Assembly: GCF_037996645.1 (NCBI RefSeq)
Contig: NZ_JBBMXV010000001.1
Span: forward strand, 667,917 to 731,916
Length of the DNA stretch: 64,000 bases
From: Halalkalicoccus tibetensis
Lineage (GTDB): Archaea > Halobacteriota > Halobacteria > Halobacteriales > Halalkalicoccaceae
Direction of reading: 5' to 3'
In this document: in pieces, positions 43,330 to 51,343 of the stretch
Numbering within the stretch: position 1 is the first letter of the stretch
Layout of the letters: every line of letters begins with the position of its first letter
Position numbers and translations under genes: made by a program
The notes under the pieces: generated by a model
Seen by the model: only the letters and a program-made list of their open reading frames with translations
What the model was told of the DNA's origin: nothing
Databases searched by the model: none

Positions 43330-45204
43330 ATGACCGCCGACGACTACGACTACGAGGCGCTGGGGCTCGTCGCCGGCCTCGAGATCCACCAGCAGCTCGA
43401 TACGGAGACGAAGCTCTTCTGTGCCTGTCCGACCGAGCGACGCGAGCCCGAGGCGTCCTCGCATACGTTCACGCGCTACCTGCACCCGACGAAGAGCGAG
43501 CTCGGCGAGATCGACGAGGCAGCCCTCGAGGAGAGCCGGGTCGACCGCGAGTTCGAGTATCTGGCCTACGACACGACCTGCCTCGTCGAGGCCGACGACG
43601 AGCCGCCCCACCGGATGGACGAGGAGGCGCTCTCGGTCGCCCTGGAGATCGCGGGGCTGCTCGACGCCGAGCCCGTCGACCGGGCCCACGTCATGCGCAA
43701 GATCGTCGTCGACGGCTCGAACACCTCGGGGTTCCAGCGTTCGTCGCTGATCGCCACGAACGGCGCGATCGAGACGAGCGAGGGCCCCGTTGGGATCGAG
43801 GACCTCCTCTTGGAGGAAGAAAGCGCCCAGCGGATCGAGGAGACCGATAACGGAGTGCGCTGGAGCCTCGACCGGCTGGGGATCCCCCTCGTGGAGATCG
43901 GCACCAGCCCCGACATCTCCTCGCCCGAGCAGGCCCTGGAGGCCGCAGAACGGATCGGCATGCTGCTTCGCTCGACGGGGACGGTAAAGCGGGGCCTCGG
44001 CACCATCCGCCAGGACGTCAACGTCTCGATCGCGGAGGGCGCCCGCGTCGAGATGAAGGGCGTCCAGAGCCTCGACGACATCGACGACCTCGTGCGCGGG
44101 GAGGTCGGCCGGCAGGTCGAGCTGCTGGAGATTGCCGCGGAGCTCGAATCGCGCGACGCGGCGGTCGGCGATCCCGCGGACGTGAGCGAACTCTTCGCCG
44201 ACACCGACAGCGGGGTCATCGCCGGCGCCCTCTCGGACGGCGGCTCGGTGATGGCGGTCCCGCTGTACGGCTTCGACGGGCTGGTCGGCCGCGAGCTCCA
44301 GCCCGATCGGCGCCTGGGTACCGAGCTCTCCGATCACGCGAAGCGCCACGGCGCGGGCGGGGTCTTCCACACCGACGAACTGCCCGCCTACGGCGTCACG
44401 GAGGCGGAGGTCGAGGCGCTGCGCGAGGCGGTGGGGGCCGGCCCCGAGGACGCGGTCGCCATCGTCGCCGACGACGCGGACACCGCCGAAAGCGCGATCG
44501 GGGCCGTCGCGGCGCGGGCCGAAACGGCCATCGAGGGCGTCCCCGAGGAGACCCGCGGCGCCAACGAGGACGGCACCTCGCGATACCTCCGTCCCCTGCC
44601 GGGCGCCGCGCGGATGTACCCCGAGACGGACGTTCCTCCGGTGGATCCCGACCCGAGCGAGGTCGAGACGCCCGAGCTCCTCACCGAGAAGGTCGAACGC
44701 TATCAGGAAGAACACGGCCTCGACGCCGGGCTCGCCGAACAGGTCGCCTACGGCCGACGAATGCCGCTGTTCGAACACGTCGTGAGCGAGGGGGTCGATC
44801 CCACGCTCGCCGCCGGCACGCTCGAATCCACCCTGACCGAGTTGCGCCGCGACGACGTCCCCGTCGGGAACCTCTCCGAGGACCAGGTCGCCGGGACGCT
44901 CGCGCTCGCGCGCGACGGCGACCTCCCGAAGGGCAGCGTCGGCGACCTGCTCGCGGCGATCGCCGACTCCCCCGAGCTGACAGCCGAGGAGGCCCTCGAA
45001 CGCGAGGGGCTGGGCGGGGCCTCCGAGGACGAGGTCCGCGCGGCCGTCCGCGAGGTCGTCGAACGAAACGCCGAGCAGGTCGAGGAGGAGGGGATGGCCG
45101 CTTTCTCGGGGCTGATGGGCGAGGCGATGGGCGCCCTGGGCGGGAAGGCCGACGGCGAGGCCGTCAGCGCCGCGCTGCGCGAGGAGATCCAGCAGCGAGC
45201 GTGA
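43330..45204 (+). CDS. gatE: Glutamyl-tRNA(Gln) amidotransferase subunit E
   Basis: Archaeal GatDE kinase subunit that activates Glu-tRNA(Gln) before amidation. GLVAGLEIHQQLDTETKLFC followed by CPTERRE opens the GatB/E cradle; GSNTSGFQRSSLIATNG, GIPLVEIGTSPDI and STGTVKRGLGTIRQDVNVSI are conserved core blocks. The GatE-specific AspRS-like insert (about 280-400) contains LYGFDGLVGRELQ, and the C-terminal tail binds tRNA. 624 aa. gatD is not in the window. A TATA-like gttttttacc lies about 33 bp upstream. Confidence 0.95.
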   Translation: MTADDYDYEALGLVAGLEIHQQLDTETKLFCACPTERREPEASSHTFTRYLHPTKSELGEIDEAALEESRVDREFEYLAYDTTCLVEADDEPPHRMDEEALSVALEIAGLLDAEPVDRAHVMRKIVVDGSNTSGFQRSSLIATNGAIETSEGPVGIEDLLLEEESAQRIEETDNGVRWSLDRLGIPLVEIGTSPDISSPEQALEAAERIGMLLRSTGTVKRGLGTIRQDVNVSIAEGARVEMKGVQSLDDIDDLVRGEVGRQVELLEIAAELESRDAAVGDPADVSELFADTDSGVIAGALSDGGSVMAVPLYGFDGLVGRELQPDRRLGTELSDHAKRHGAGGVFHTDELPAYGVTEAEVEALREAVGAGPEDAVAIVADDADTAESAIGAVAARAETAIEGVPEETRGANEDGTSRYLRPLPGAARMYPETDVPPVDPDPSEVETPELLTEKVERYQEEHGLDAGLAEQVAYGRRMPLFEHVVSEGVDPTLAAGTLESTLTELRRDDVPVGNLSEDQVAGTLALARDGDLPKGSVGDLLAAIADSPELTAEEALEREGLGGASEDEVRAAVREVVERNAEQVEEEGMAAFSGLMGEAMGALGGKADGEAVSAALREEIQQRA

Positions 45205-45265
45205 GCCCCCCTCCGACGGTCGACCCGCGCCGGCGCGAACGGACGCCGGTCCGACCGCACGCGCG

Positions 45266-46483
45266 ATGACTGACGCCGAGGACGGCCCGACGCCGGCGTC
45301 GGATCGCATCGTCGGCCTCGACGCGCTTCGCGGGTTCGCACTGCTCGGGATTCTGGTGATCAACGTCCGGGCGTTCTCGATGCCCGAAGTGGTCCTGACC
45401 AACCCGACGGCCTACGGCGACCTGACCGGGGCGAACTACTGGGTCTGGTTCGCGGGCCACGTCCTCGTCGAGGGGAAGTTCATCACGCTGTTCACCCTGC
45501 TGTTCGGCGGCGGGGTCGTCCTGTTCGCCCGGAGCGTCGAGTCGAAGGGAGGCCCCGCCCTCGAACTGCACTTCCGCCGATCCGGGTGGCTCGTCGCGTT
45601 CGGCCTGGCGCACGCCTACCTGCTGTGGTACGGCGACATCCTCGTCGCGTACGGCGTCTGCGCGCTGGGCGTCGTCTTCCTTCGCGATCGCCCACCGCGG
45701 GCGCTCGCGTCCCTCGGGATCGTGCTGCTGGCGTTCCCCTCGATCACCGAGGTCGCCTCGGGGCTCACCGTCGACCCGGCCGCCATCGCGAGCAGCTGGC
45801 AGCCCTCGGGGGCGGCCCTCCGGGCCGAGATCGAGGCCTACCGTGGCGGCTGGCTCGAACAGATGGACCACCGGGTCCCGACGGCCCTCGAGCGCCAGAC
45901 GTCGGGGCTGCTCGGCTACAGCGCCTGGCGGGTGGGCGGCTCCATGCTGCTCGGGATGGCGCTGTTCAAGTGGGGCCTGCTGACGAACGACCGATCGTCG
46001 CGGTTCTACCGCTGGCTGGTCGTCGGCGGGGCGGCAAGCGGGATCGCCCTGTCGCTCGTCGGCGTCTGGTACGTCCAGGCCAACGATTGGGCCGCCGGGG
46101 TGGCGCTGTTCTGGCGGCAGTTCAACTACTGGGCGAGCTTCCCCCTGGCCGGCGCGTACATCGGGCTGGTCATGCTGTACTGTCGGTGGCGCCCCGACGG
46201 GGTCGCGACGCGGGCACTGGCCGCCGTCGGCCGGACGGCCTTCAGCAACTACGTCCTCCAGACAGTACTCGCCACGTCGGTCTTCTACGGGCACGGCCTC
46301 GGCCTGTTCGGAGGAGTGAGCCGAGTCGGGGCGCTCGGCGTCGTCGTCGCGATCTGGGCGATACAGGTCCCGCTATCGGCCCTCTGGCTACGGCACTTCC
46401 GGTTCGGACCGCTGGAATGGCTCTGGCGCACCCTCACCTACGGGAGCCTCCAGCCGATCCGGAACGGGAGAACCGACGACTAG
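45266..46483 (+). CDS. DUF418 family membrane protein
   Basis: 405 aa with about nine to ten transmembrane helices. RIVGLDALRGFALLGILVIN matches the start of DUF418/YeiB proteins, FITLFTLLFGGGVVLF follows, and the C-terminal DUF418 core includes AVGRTAFSNYVLQTVLAT and HFRFGPLEWLWRTLTYG. The family is related to acyltransferase-3-type membrane proteins; the substrate is unknown. It follows gatE by 61 bp. Confidence 0.88.
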   Translation: MTDAEDGPTPASDRIVGLDALRGFALLGILVINVRAFSMPEVVLTNPTAYGDLTGANYWVWFAGHVLVEGKFITLFTLLFGGGVVLFARSVESKGGPALELHFRRSGWLVAFGLAHAYLLWYGDILVAYGVCALGVVFLRDRPPRALASLGIVLLAFPSITEVASGLTVDPAAIASSWQPSGAALRAEIEAYRGGWLEQMDHRVPTALERQTSGLLGYSAWRVGGSMLLGMALFKWGLLTNDRSSRFYRWLVVGGAASGIALSLVGVWYVQANDWAAGVALFWRQFNYWASFPLAGAYIGLVMLYCRWRPDGVATRALAAVGRTAFSNYVLQTVLATSVFYGHGLGLFGGVSRVGALGVVVAIWAIQVPLSALWLRHFRFGPLEWLWRTLTYGSLQPIRNGRTDD

Positions 46484-46506
46484 CGGCTCGTTCCCGAACG
46501 GCTCGG

Positions 46507-46602
46507 CGCTTCCGGGTCGCGCCCTCGATCGCCCGTAGTAGCCCACGTACCGTCGTGACCACCCAGCTACTCGGATGGGCCGTCCCACGAGTCGGTCGAA
46601 CC
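46507..46602 (-). pseudogene. Degenerate duplicate of the trmJ 3' end
   Basis: These 96 bases align without gaps to 46984-47079, the last codons of the trmJ-like gene. On the minus strand both read ...AHP...TT..G.LRAIE.ATR, and roughly 70% of bases match by eye. In this copy the stop codon is lost and no start or upstream portion exists, so it is a non-functional fragment. The small membrane protein gene lies between the two copies. Confidence 0.65.
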
Positions 46603-46687
46603 ACACCGCTGTTCCCTATGACTCGATACATCGTCACGTGGTAACACTTATACATATTGAACTACAATTATGGATAGGGTGTAAGGG

Positions 46688-46963
46688 ATGGTCACGCCTC
46701 CGCCGGCCTCGAGGGGAACCGGGAGACCGACCGCCTCCCGTACGAGCGCGACGGGCGACGAGACGCCCGTCAGGGACTACGTCTTCGCGGCCCTCGGGCT
46801 CGCGATCGCGCTCGTCGCGGTCGTCCTGCTGGCCCCGGTCTCCTTCGCAGTGACGGGGGCGGGGAGCCTCGGCGCGACCGCGCTCGTCGGCCTGTTCGTC
46901 GTCTTCTGGCTGGCGATCTGGGTCTGCCTCCAGACCGCCTGGCTGTGGGTCTCGACCGCGTGA
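46688..46963 (+). CDS. Small membrane protein
   Basis: 91 aa: a Ser/Thr/Arg-rich N-terminus of about 28 residues, then two helices (VFAALGLAIALVAVVLLAPV and ALVGLFVVFWLAIWVCLQTA). A TATA-like cttatac (about 46648) lies near 38 bp upstream. Function unknown. It sits between the trmJ gene and its degenerate partial copy. Confidence 0.6.
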   Translation: MVTPPPASRGTGRPTASRTSATGDETPVRDYVFAALGLAIALVAVVLLAPVSFAVTGAGSLGATALVGLFVVFWLAIWVCLQTAWLWVSTA

Positions 46964-46979
46964 GCTGTCGAGCCACCCG

Positions 46980-47696
46980 TTATCGCTCCCGCGTCGCGCG
47001 CTCGATCGCCCGCAGAACCCCGTGCAACGTCGTTATCTCCCTGTCGGTCGGGTGGGCCCGACCCACGAGCCGCCGGACCAGCCGCATCGTCTTCGGGCGC
47101 TTGCCCTCGGGATATCCCACCGCTCGTAGCGTCTCGTCGAACCGGTCGTAGAAGCGCTCGATCTCGGGCTCGTCGGCGCGTTCGTGCTCCACGTCGGGCA
47201 GCTGCGAGTCGCCCATCGCCAGCCCCCGGAGCTCGTAGAGCGCCACCGTCGCGGCCTGTCCGAGGTTGAGAACGGGGTAGTCGGCGCTCGCGGGGATCGC
47301 ACAGATCTGATCGAGTCGGGCGAGCTCCTCGTTGGTGAGCCCGACGCGCTCGCGCCCGAAGACGAGCGCGACGTCGGCTTCGACTCCCGAGAGGTCCTCG
47401 GCGAGCTCCTCCGGCGTGCGGAAGGGAAAGCGGACGTGTTTGCGGGCGTCCTCGTTGGTCGTCGCGGTGAAGCCCACGGTGTGGAACCCCTCGACGACCT
47501 CCTCGAAGCTCACCGTCTCGGCGTTCGGCAGGACGTCCTCGCGGGCCTGGCCGGCGAAGCCGTACGCCTCGCCGTCGGGATCGAGTTCGGGTGGGTCGAC
47601 AAGCAACAGTTCGGAGAAGCCGAAGTTCTTCATCGCGCGAGCGATCGTGCCGACGTTTCCGGGGGTTTCGGCCCCGACGACGACCACCGAACTCAC
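46980..47696 (-). CDS. trmJ: SPOUT-class RNA methyltransferase, TrmJ-like
   Basis: 238-aa SpoU/TrmH family methyltransferase using S-adenosylmethionine for 2'-O-methylation. Motif 1 is ETPGNVGTIARAMKNFG, motif 2 LVFGRERVGLTNEEL and motif 3 ADYPVLNLGQAATVALYEL, which together form the trefoil knot. The order and C-terminal helical extension resemble TrmJ, which methylates tRNA position 32, but another RNA target is possible. It overlaps the upstream gene by four bases. Confidence 0.88.
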   Translation of the reverse strand: MSSVVVVGAETPGNVGTIARAMKNFGFSELLLVDPPELDPDGEAYGFAGQAREDVLPNAETVSFEEVVEGFHTVGFTATTNEDARKHVRFPFRTPEELAEDLSGVEADVALVFGRERVGLTNEELARLDQICAIPASADYPVLNLGQAATVALYELRGLAMGDSQLPDVEHERADEPEIERFYDRFDETLRAVGYPEGKRPKTMRLVRRLVGRAHPTDREITTLHGVLRAIERATRER

Positions 47697-48217
47697 GAGG
47701 AGGGGTACTCCTGGGAGATGTCGAAGTCACGCAGGTCGATCTTCTCGTCGTCCTCGGGCGCCTCGACCTGCATCTCCTCGAAGTCGATCTCGCTGGGTTC
47801 GGGGACGTCCTCCGGGTCGGTCTCGACGTGCTCGATCCCCTCGTAGTTGCCCGGCGCGCGCCCGTCGTCGGCGAACCACTCGTGGAAGGCGTCCTTCAGC
47901 TCGTCCTCGCCCATGTACTCACGGCCGCCGTCCTCCTGGAACCAGTAGAGGAAGTCCGGCTCGTGCTCGTCACAGAGCAGCACCTCCGAGCGGGGCTCGC
48001 CGTAGACCGCCTCCGCGACGTTGCACTCCTCGAGGTTCGCGTCGCCGTGGATCAGCCAGCAGGCCTGACACGGCGAGGTGACCAGCAGCTCGAGGCGTTC
48101 GAGGCGCAGGCGCGTCTCGTCGGGGATCTCCTCGAGGGGTTTGAACTCCCCCTCGGAGTCGAACACCTCCCGCTCGTCGAACCGCCAGCCGCGAAGCCCG
48201 ATGCTCACCTTGCCCAT
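47693..48217 (-). CDS. Haloarchaeal conserved protein with cysteine cluster
   Basis: 174 aa. Residues 47-85 contain CQACW, an EECN and LLCDEHEPDF, a likely zinc site; the C-terminal half is very acidic (VETDPEDVPEPSEIDFEEM). The ATG at 48217 (MGKVSIGLRGWRFDE) is chosen over upstream codons that overlap the divergent gene. Overlap with the trmJ start (ATGA) suggests a linked role, perhaps in RNA metabolism; I do not recognise the family. Confidence 0.7.
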   Translation of the reverse strand: MGKVSIGLRGWRFDEREVFDSEGEFKPLEEIPDETRLRLERLELLVTSPCQACWLIHGDANLEECNVAEAVYGEPRSEVLLCDEHEPDFLYWFQEDGGREYMGEDELKDAFHEWFADDGRAPGNYEGIEHVETDPEDVPEPSEIDFEEMQVEAPEDDEKIDLRDFDISQEYPSS

Positions 48218-48308
48218 ACCGGGGCTATCGGCGCGGTCGGTAAAAACCGCGTGGATCGCTCCACCGCGAACCGGACCGCCTATCTGCCCGTCGTCCCAAC
48301 CCCCGCCC

Positions 48309-49448
48309 ATGCGAACCGTCGACGCGGCCGGGCTGGGGATCGGCGACGACCACCCCTCGCGGATCATGGGCGTGTTGAACGTCAGCGAGGAGTCGCCCTA
48401 CGACCCGAGCGTCTTCGCCGATCCCGGCGAGGCGGCCGCGTACGTCGATCGCGACCTGATCGACGAGGGAGCGGACATCGTCGACGTCGGCCTCGAATCG
48501 GCGAACAAGCGCCTCGACGTGCTCTCGGCCGAGGAGGAGCTCGACCGGCTCGACACCGCCGTCGAGGCCATCGAATCGGTTTCCGGGGAGGCGGTCTTCT
48601 CGATCGAGACGCGCTACGCGGAGGTCGCCGACGCGGCCCTGTCGCGGGGATTCGACATGGTCAACGACGTCTGTGGCTTCGCCGACCCCGCGATGCCCGA
48701 CGTTTGCGACGATCACGACGCCGCCGTCGTCAAGATGGCCTCGCCGCCGGATCTGAAACGCCCCGGCGCCGTCGAATCGGTCGACGAGATCTACGAGGCC
48801 CTCGCGATGAACGGCTTCACCGGGAAGACGATCCTCGATCCCGCCTTCGGGGGCTGGTCGGAGGAGAAGACCCTCGCGGACGACCGCGAGACGTTTCGGA
48901 AGCTGCGGGAGTTCCGAGCCTACGGCCGCCCACTGCTGGTCTCGATCAACCGCAAGAACTTCCTGCGGGCGGTCGCCGGGCGGGAGACGGACGAGGCGCT
49001 GCCCGTCTCGCTGGCCGCGACAGCGATGGCCGTCGAGCGCGGCGCGCACGTCCTTCGAACCCACGACGTCGCCGAGACCCGCGACGCCGCCCTGATCGGC
49101 CGGGAGTTCGCCCGCGATCGGGTCCGCGGGACCGGCACCGATCCCACGGTCGAGGAACTCGACGTGACGACCCGAGCGGAGGCCGCGCGCCACCTCGAAC
49201 GCGTCGGCGCGAGTGCGGGGATCGCCGACGCGGGGATCACCCGTTGGTTCCGTCTCGCCGGGCTGGGAGGGGCTCGCGAACCGCTCGCCGCCGCGGTCGC
49301 CGACGCCGAGGGGGTGCGCCTCGCCGGAACGGATCCGGCGGTACTGTTCGGCACCCCTCGCGGCTTCGAGGCACTGAACCGGGCGATCCCCGACGGTACG
49401 GACCGTCTCCGCGAGATAGTCTCGAAGATTTTACATGATATTAACTAA
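48309..49448 (+). CDS. Divergent dihydropteroate synthase-like protein
   Basis: Residues 1-280 are a pterin-binding TIM barrel: MGVLNVSEESPYD (ordinary DHPS has NVTPDSFSDGG), GADIVDVGLESAN, FSIETRYAEVADAAL, MVNDVCGF, KTILDPAFGGW, VSINRKNFL and HVLRTHDVAET. Core Arg/Lys are kept but the NxTxDSFSDGG, IDT and STRPG elements are altered, so classical activity is doubtful. About 90 further residues form an unassigned extension. It lies just upstream of mptE, which also handles pterins. 379 aa. Confidence 0.8.
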   Translation: MRTVDAAGLGIGDDHPSRIMGVLNVSEESPYDPSVFADPGEAAAYVDRDLIDEGADIVDVGLESANKRLDVLSAEEELDRLDTAVEAIESVSGEAVFSIETRYAEVADAALSRGFDMVNDVCGFADPAMPDVCDDHDAAVVKMASPPDLKRPGAVESVDEIYEALAMNGFTGKTILDPAFGGWSEEKTLADDRETFRKLREFRAYGRPLLVSINRKNFLRAVAGRETDEALPVSLAATAMAVERGAHVLRTHDVAETRDAALIGREFARDRVRGTGTDPTVEELDVTTRAEAARHLERVGASAGIADAGITRWFRLAGLGGAREPLAAAVADAEGVRLAGTDPAVLFGTPRGFEALNRAIPDGTDRLREIVSKILHDIN

Positions 49449-49484
49449 GAGAAAGCTTATACCGGAGGCGGTAAAACCGACAGG

Positions 49485-49547
49485 TGGAAGCCGGAACGGC
49501 CCCCGGGTAGGGGTACTCGGGCCACTCCGGCTCACGGAACCGTTTTT
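49485..49547 (+). ncRNA. Candidate structured small RNA between folP-like gene and mptE
   Basis: Bases 49490-49531 fold into one long hairpin: GCCGGA/TCCGGC, a symmetric AC/AC internal loop, GGCCC/GGGCC, a CC bulge, then GGGTA/TACTC closed by GGGG. A TATA-like cttatac (49456-49462) lies about 26 bp ahead. An ACGG-aa-CCGT mini-stem with TTTTT (49543-49547) follows, which also supplies mptE's TATA. It could be a small RNA or a terminator-like structure. Confidence 0.4.
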
Positions 49548-49574
49548 ATCGACGCCGACCGACGAGCCACGGCC

Positions 49575-50255
49575 ATGAACTTCGCGACCTGGGAGCCCGT
49601 CTACGGGGCGATCCTCGCCGACCTCGGGTTCGACCGCACCGGCGACGAGCGCGCCCGCGACGTCCTCGTCGACCTCGCCGAGCCCTTCGAGACGGATCGG
49701 CTCGCGGGGATCGAGGGCGCGACCGTCGCGGTGGCGGGCGCGGGCCCCTCGCTTCCGGGCGAACTCGACCTCGCGGCCGAGGCCGACTACGTGATCGCCG
49801 CCTCGACCGCCGCGGACGTCCTCATGGAGGCGGGCATCGACCCCGACCTGTTCGTGACGGACGTCGACAAGAACCCCGAGACGCTCCGGGGATTGACCGA
49901 GCGGGGGGTTCCGGCGGCCGTCCACGCCCACGGCGACAACGTCGGGCTGATCGAGCGATGGATGCCCCGGCTCGCCGGCGAGAACGTCCTCCCGACGACG
50001 CAGGCCGCCCCGAAGGGCCCCGTCAAGAACTTCGGCGGCTTCACCGACGGCGACCGCGGGGCCTTCCTCGCGGACCACTTCGGCGCGGCTCGGCTGGCGT
50101 TCCCGGGCTGGGACCTCGACGACCCCTCCGTCGGGCCGATGAAGGCCCGCAAGCTCCGCTGGGCCGAGCGGCTGCTCCGCTGGCTCGAGACCCGCCGCGA
50201 CGAGCGCTTTCCCGTCCTCGACGGACGGCGGGACGGGATCGATCCTGTATATTAA
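49575..50255 (+). CDS. mptE: 6-hydroxymethyl-7,8-dihydropterin pyrophosphokinase, MptE type
   Basis: DUF115-family enzyme that, in archaea, phosphorylates 6-hydroxymethyl-dihydropterin in folate or methanopterin synthesis. MNFATWEPVYGAILADLGF, the GAGPSLPGEL turn, AASTAADVLMEAGIDPDLFV, TDVDKNPET and HAHGDNV are signature blocks; the Asp and His residues should bind metal and diphosphate. 226 aa. A TATA box (gtttttatc) about 28 bp ahead gives a leaderless start at 49575. Confidence 0.92.
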   Translation: MNFATWEPVYGAILADLGFDRTGDERARDVLVDLAEPFETDRLAGIEGATVAVAGAGPSLPGELDLAAEADYVIAASTAADVLMEAGIDPDLFVTDVDKNPETLRGLTERGVPAAVHAHGDNVGLIERWMPRLAGENVLPTTQAAPKGPVKNFGGFTDGDRGAFLADHFGAARLAFPGWDLDDPSVGPMKARKLRWAERLLRWLETRRDERFPVLDGRRDGIDPVY

Positions 50256-50281
50256 TCATTCAATAGTCCGTGGTCGGAGTG

Positions 50282-51343
50282 ATGCGCGCCGCTGTACTCC
50301 ACGACCACGGCGAACCGCTCGAGATCGAATCCGTCGACGCGCCCGAGCCCGACCCCGACGGGGTGGTCGTCGACGTCGAGGCCTGCGGGATCTGTCGAAG
50401 CGACTGGCACGGCTGGCAGGGCGACTGGGACTGGCTCGGGATCCAGCCCCAGGAGGGCCAGATCCTCGGCCACGAACCTGCCGGCACCGTCGTCTCTGCC
50501 GGGGCGGACGTCGAGTGGGTTCGCGAGGGCGATCGCGTCGCGGTCCCGTTCAACCTCGGCGACGGTAGCTGCCACCAGTGTCGGAACGGCCGCTCGAACA
50601 TCTGTGAGAACGTCCGGCCGCTGGGGTTCGTCGAGTCGGCCCAGGGGGCGTTCGCCGAGCAGGTCCACGTGCCCGCGGCCGACCACAACGCGGTTTCGCT
50701 CCCCGAGGGGGTCTCGGCGACCGACATGGCCGGACTGGGCTGTCGGTTCATGACCTCCTTTCACGGGCTGGCCCACCGGGCGAACGTCAGTGCGGGCGAC
50801 TGGGTCGCGGTCCACGGCTGTGGCGGCGTCGGCCTCTCAGCGGTCCACATCGCCGATGCCCTGGGTGCGAACGTGATCGCGGTCGACCTGGTCGACGAGA
50901 AGCTCGCGACGGCCGAGGGGCTGGGGGCGGTCGAGACCGTGAACGCGGGCGAGGTCGAGGACGTTCCCCGGGAGGTCAAGGCGATCATGGACGGCGGGGC
51001 GAACGTCGCGGTCGACGCGCTGGGGATCGCCGAGACGTGTCGCAACTCGGTGATGAGCCTCGGGCGCCGCGGCAAGCACGTCCAGATCGGGCTGAGCACG
51101 AGCGACGAGCGGGGGCAGGTCTCGCTGCCGACCGACCTGATGGTGATGAACGAGATCGAGTTCATCGGCTCGCTGGGGATGCAGCCCACGCGCTACGACG
51201 AGATCTTCCGGATGGTCGCGACCGGCAAGCTCGATCCCGGCGCGGTCGTCTCCGGGACCGTCTCGCTCGACGACGTGCCCGAGAAGCTGGCGGCGATGAG
51301 CGACTACGGCACCGAAGGGATCCCGGTGATCGACTCCTTCTAA
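50282..51343 (+). CDS. Zinc-dependent alcohol dehydrogenase family protein
   Basis: 353-aa medium-chain dehydrogenase. Catalytic zinc ligands lie in ACGICRSDWHGW and GHEPAGTV; the structural-zinc lobe is degenerate, with only CHQC and NICEN visible. The NAD-binding turn is GCGGVGLSAVHIADALGANV. A TATA-like gtatattaat about 30 bp ahead supports ATG 50282 over 50270. The substrate is unknown. Its stop (51341-51343) overlaps the convergent SIR2-like stop. Confidence 0.88.
   Translation: MRAAVLHDHGEPLEIESVDAPEPDPDGVVVDVEACGICRSDWHGWQGDWDWLGIQPQEGQILGHEPAGTVVSAGADVEWVREGDRVAVPFNLGDGSCHQCRNGRSNICENVRPLGFVESAQGAFAEQVHVPAADHNAVSLPEGVSATDMAGLGCRFMTSFHGLAHRANVSAGDWVAVHGCGGVGLSAVHIADALGANVIAVDLVDEKLATAEGLGAVETVNAGEVEDVPREVKAIMDGGANVAVDALGIAETCRNSVMSLGRRGKHVQIGLSTSDERGQVSLPTDLMVMNEIEFIGSLGMQPTRYDEIFRMVATGKLDPGAVVSGTVSLDDVPEKLAAMSDYGTEGIPVIDSF

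Noticed and set aside
42958-45402. 814-codon minus-strand frame across gatE
   Set aside because: Only its last 80 codons look like a protein (small membrane protein from 43200); the rest is the antisense of gatE.
49490-49531. tRNA or H/ACA guide RNA at the mptE hairpin
   Set aside because: No acceptor, D or T arms for a tRNA, and no kink-turn GA/UGA or clear ACA box for an H/ACA RNA, so only a generic structured RNA is claimed.
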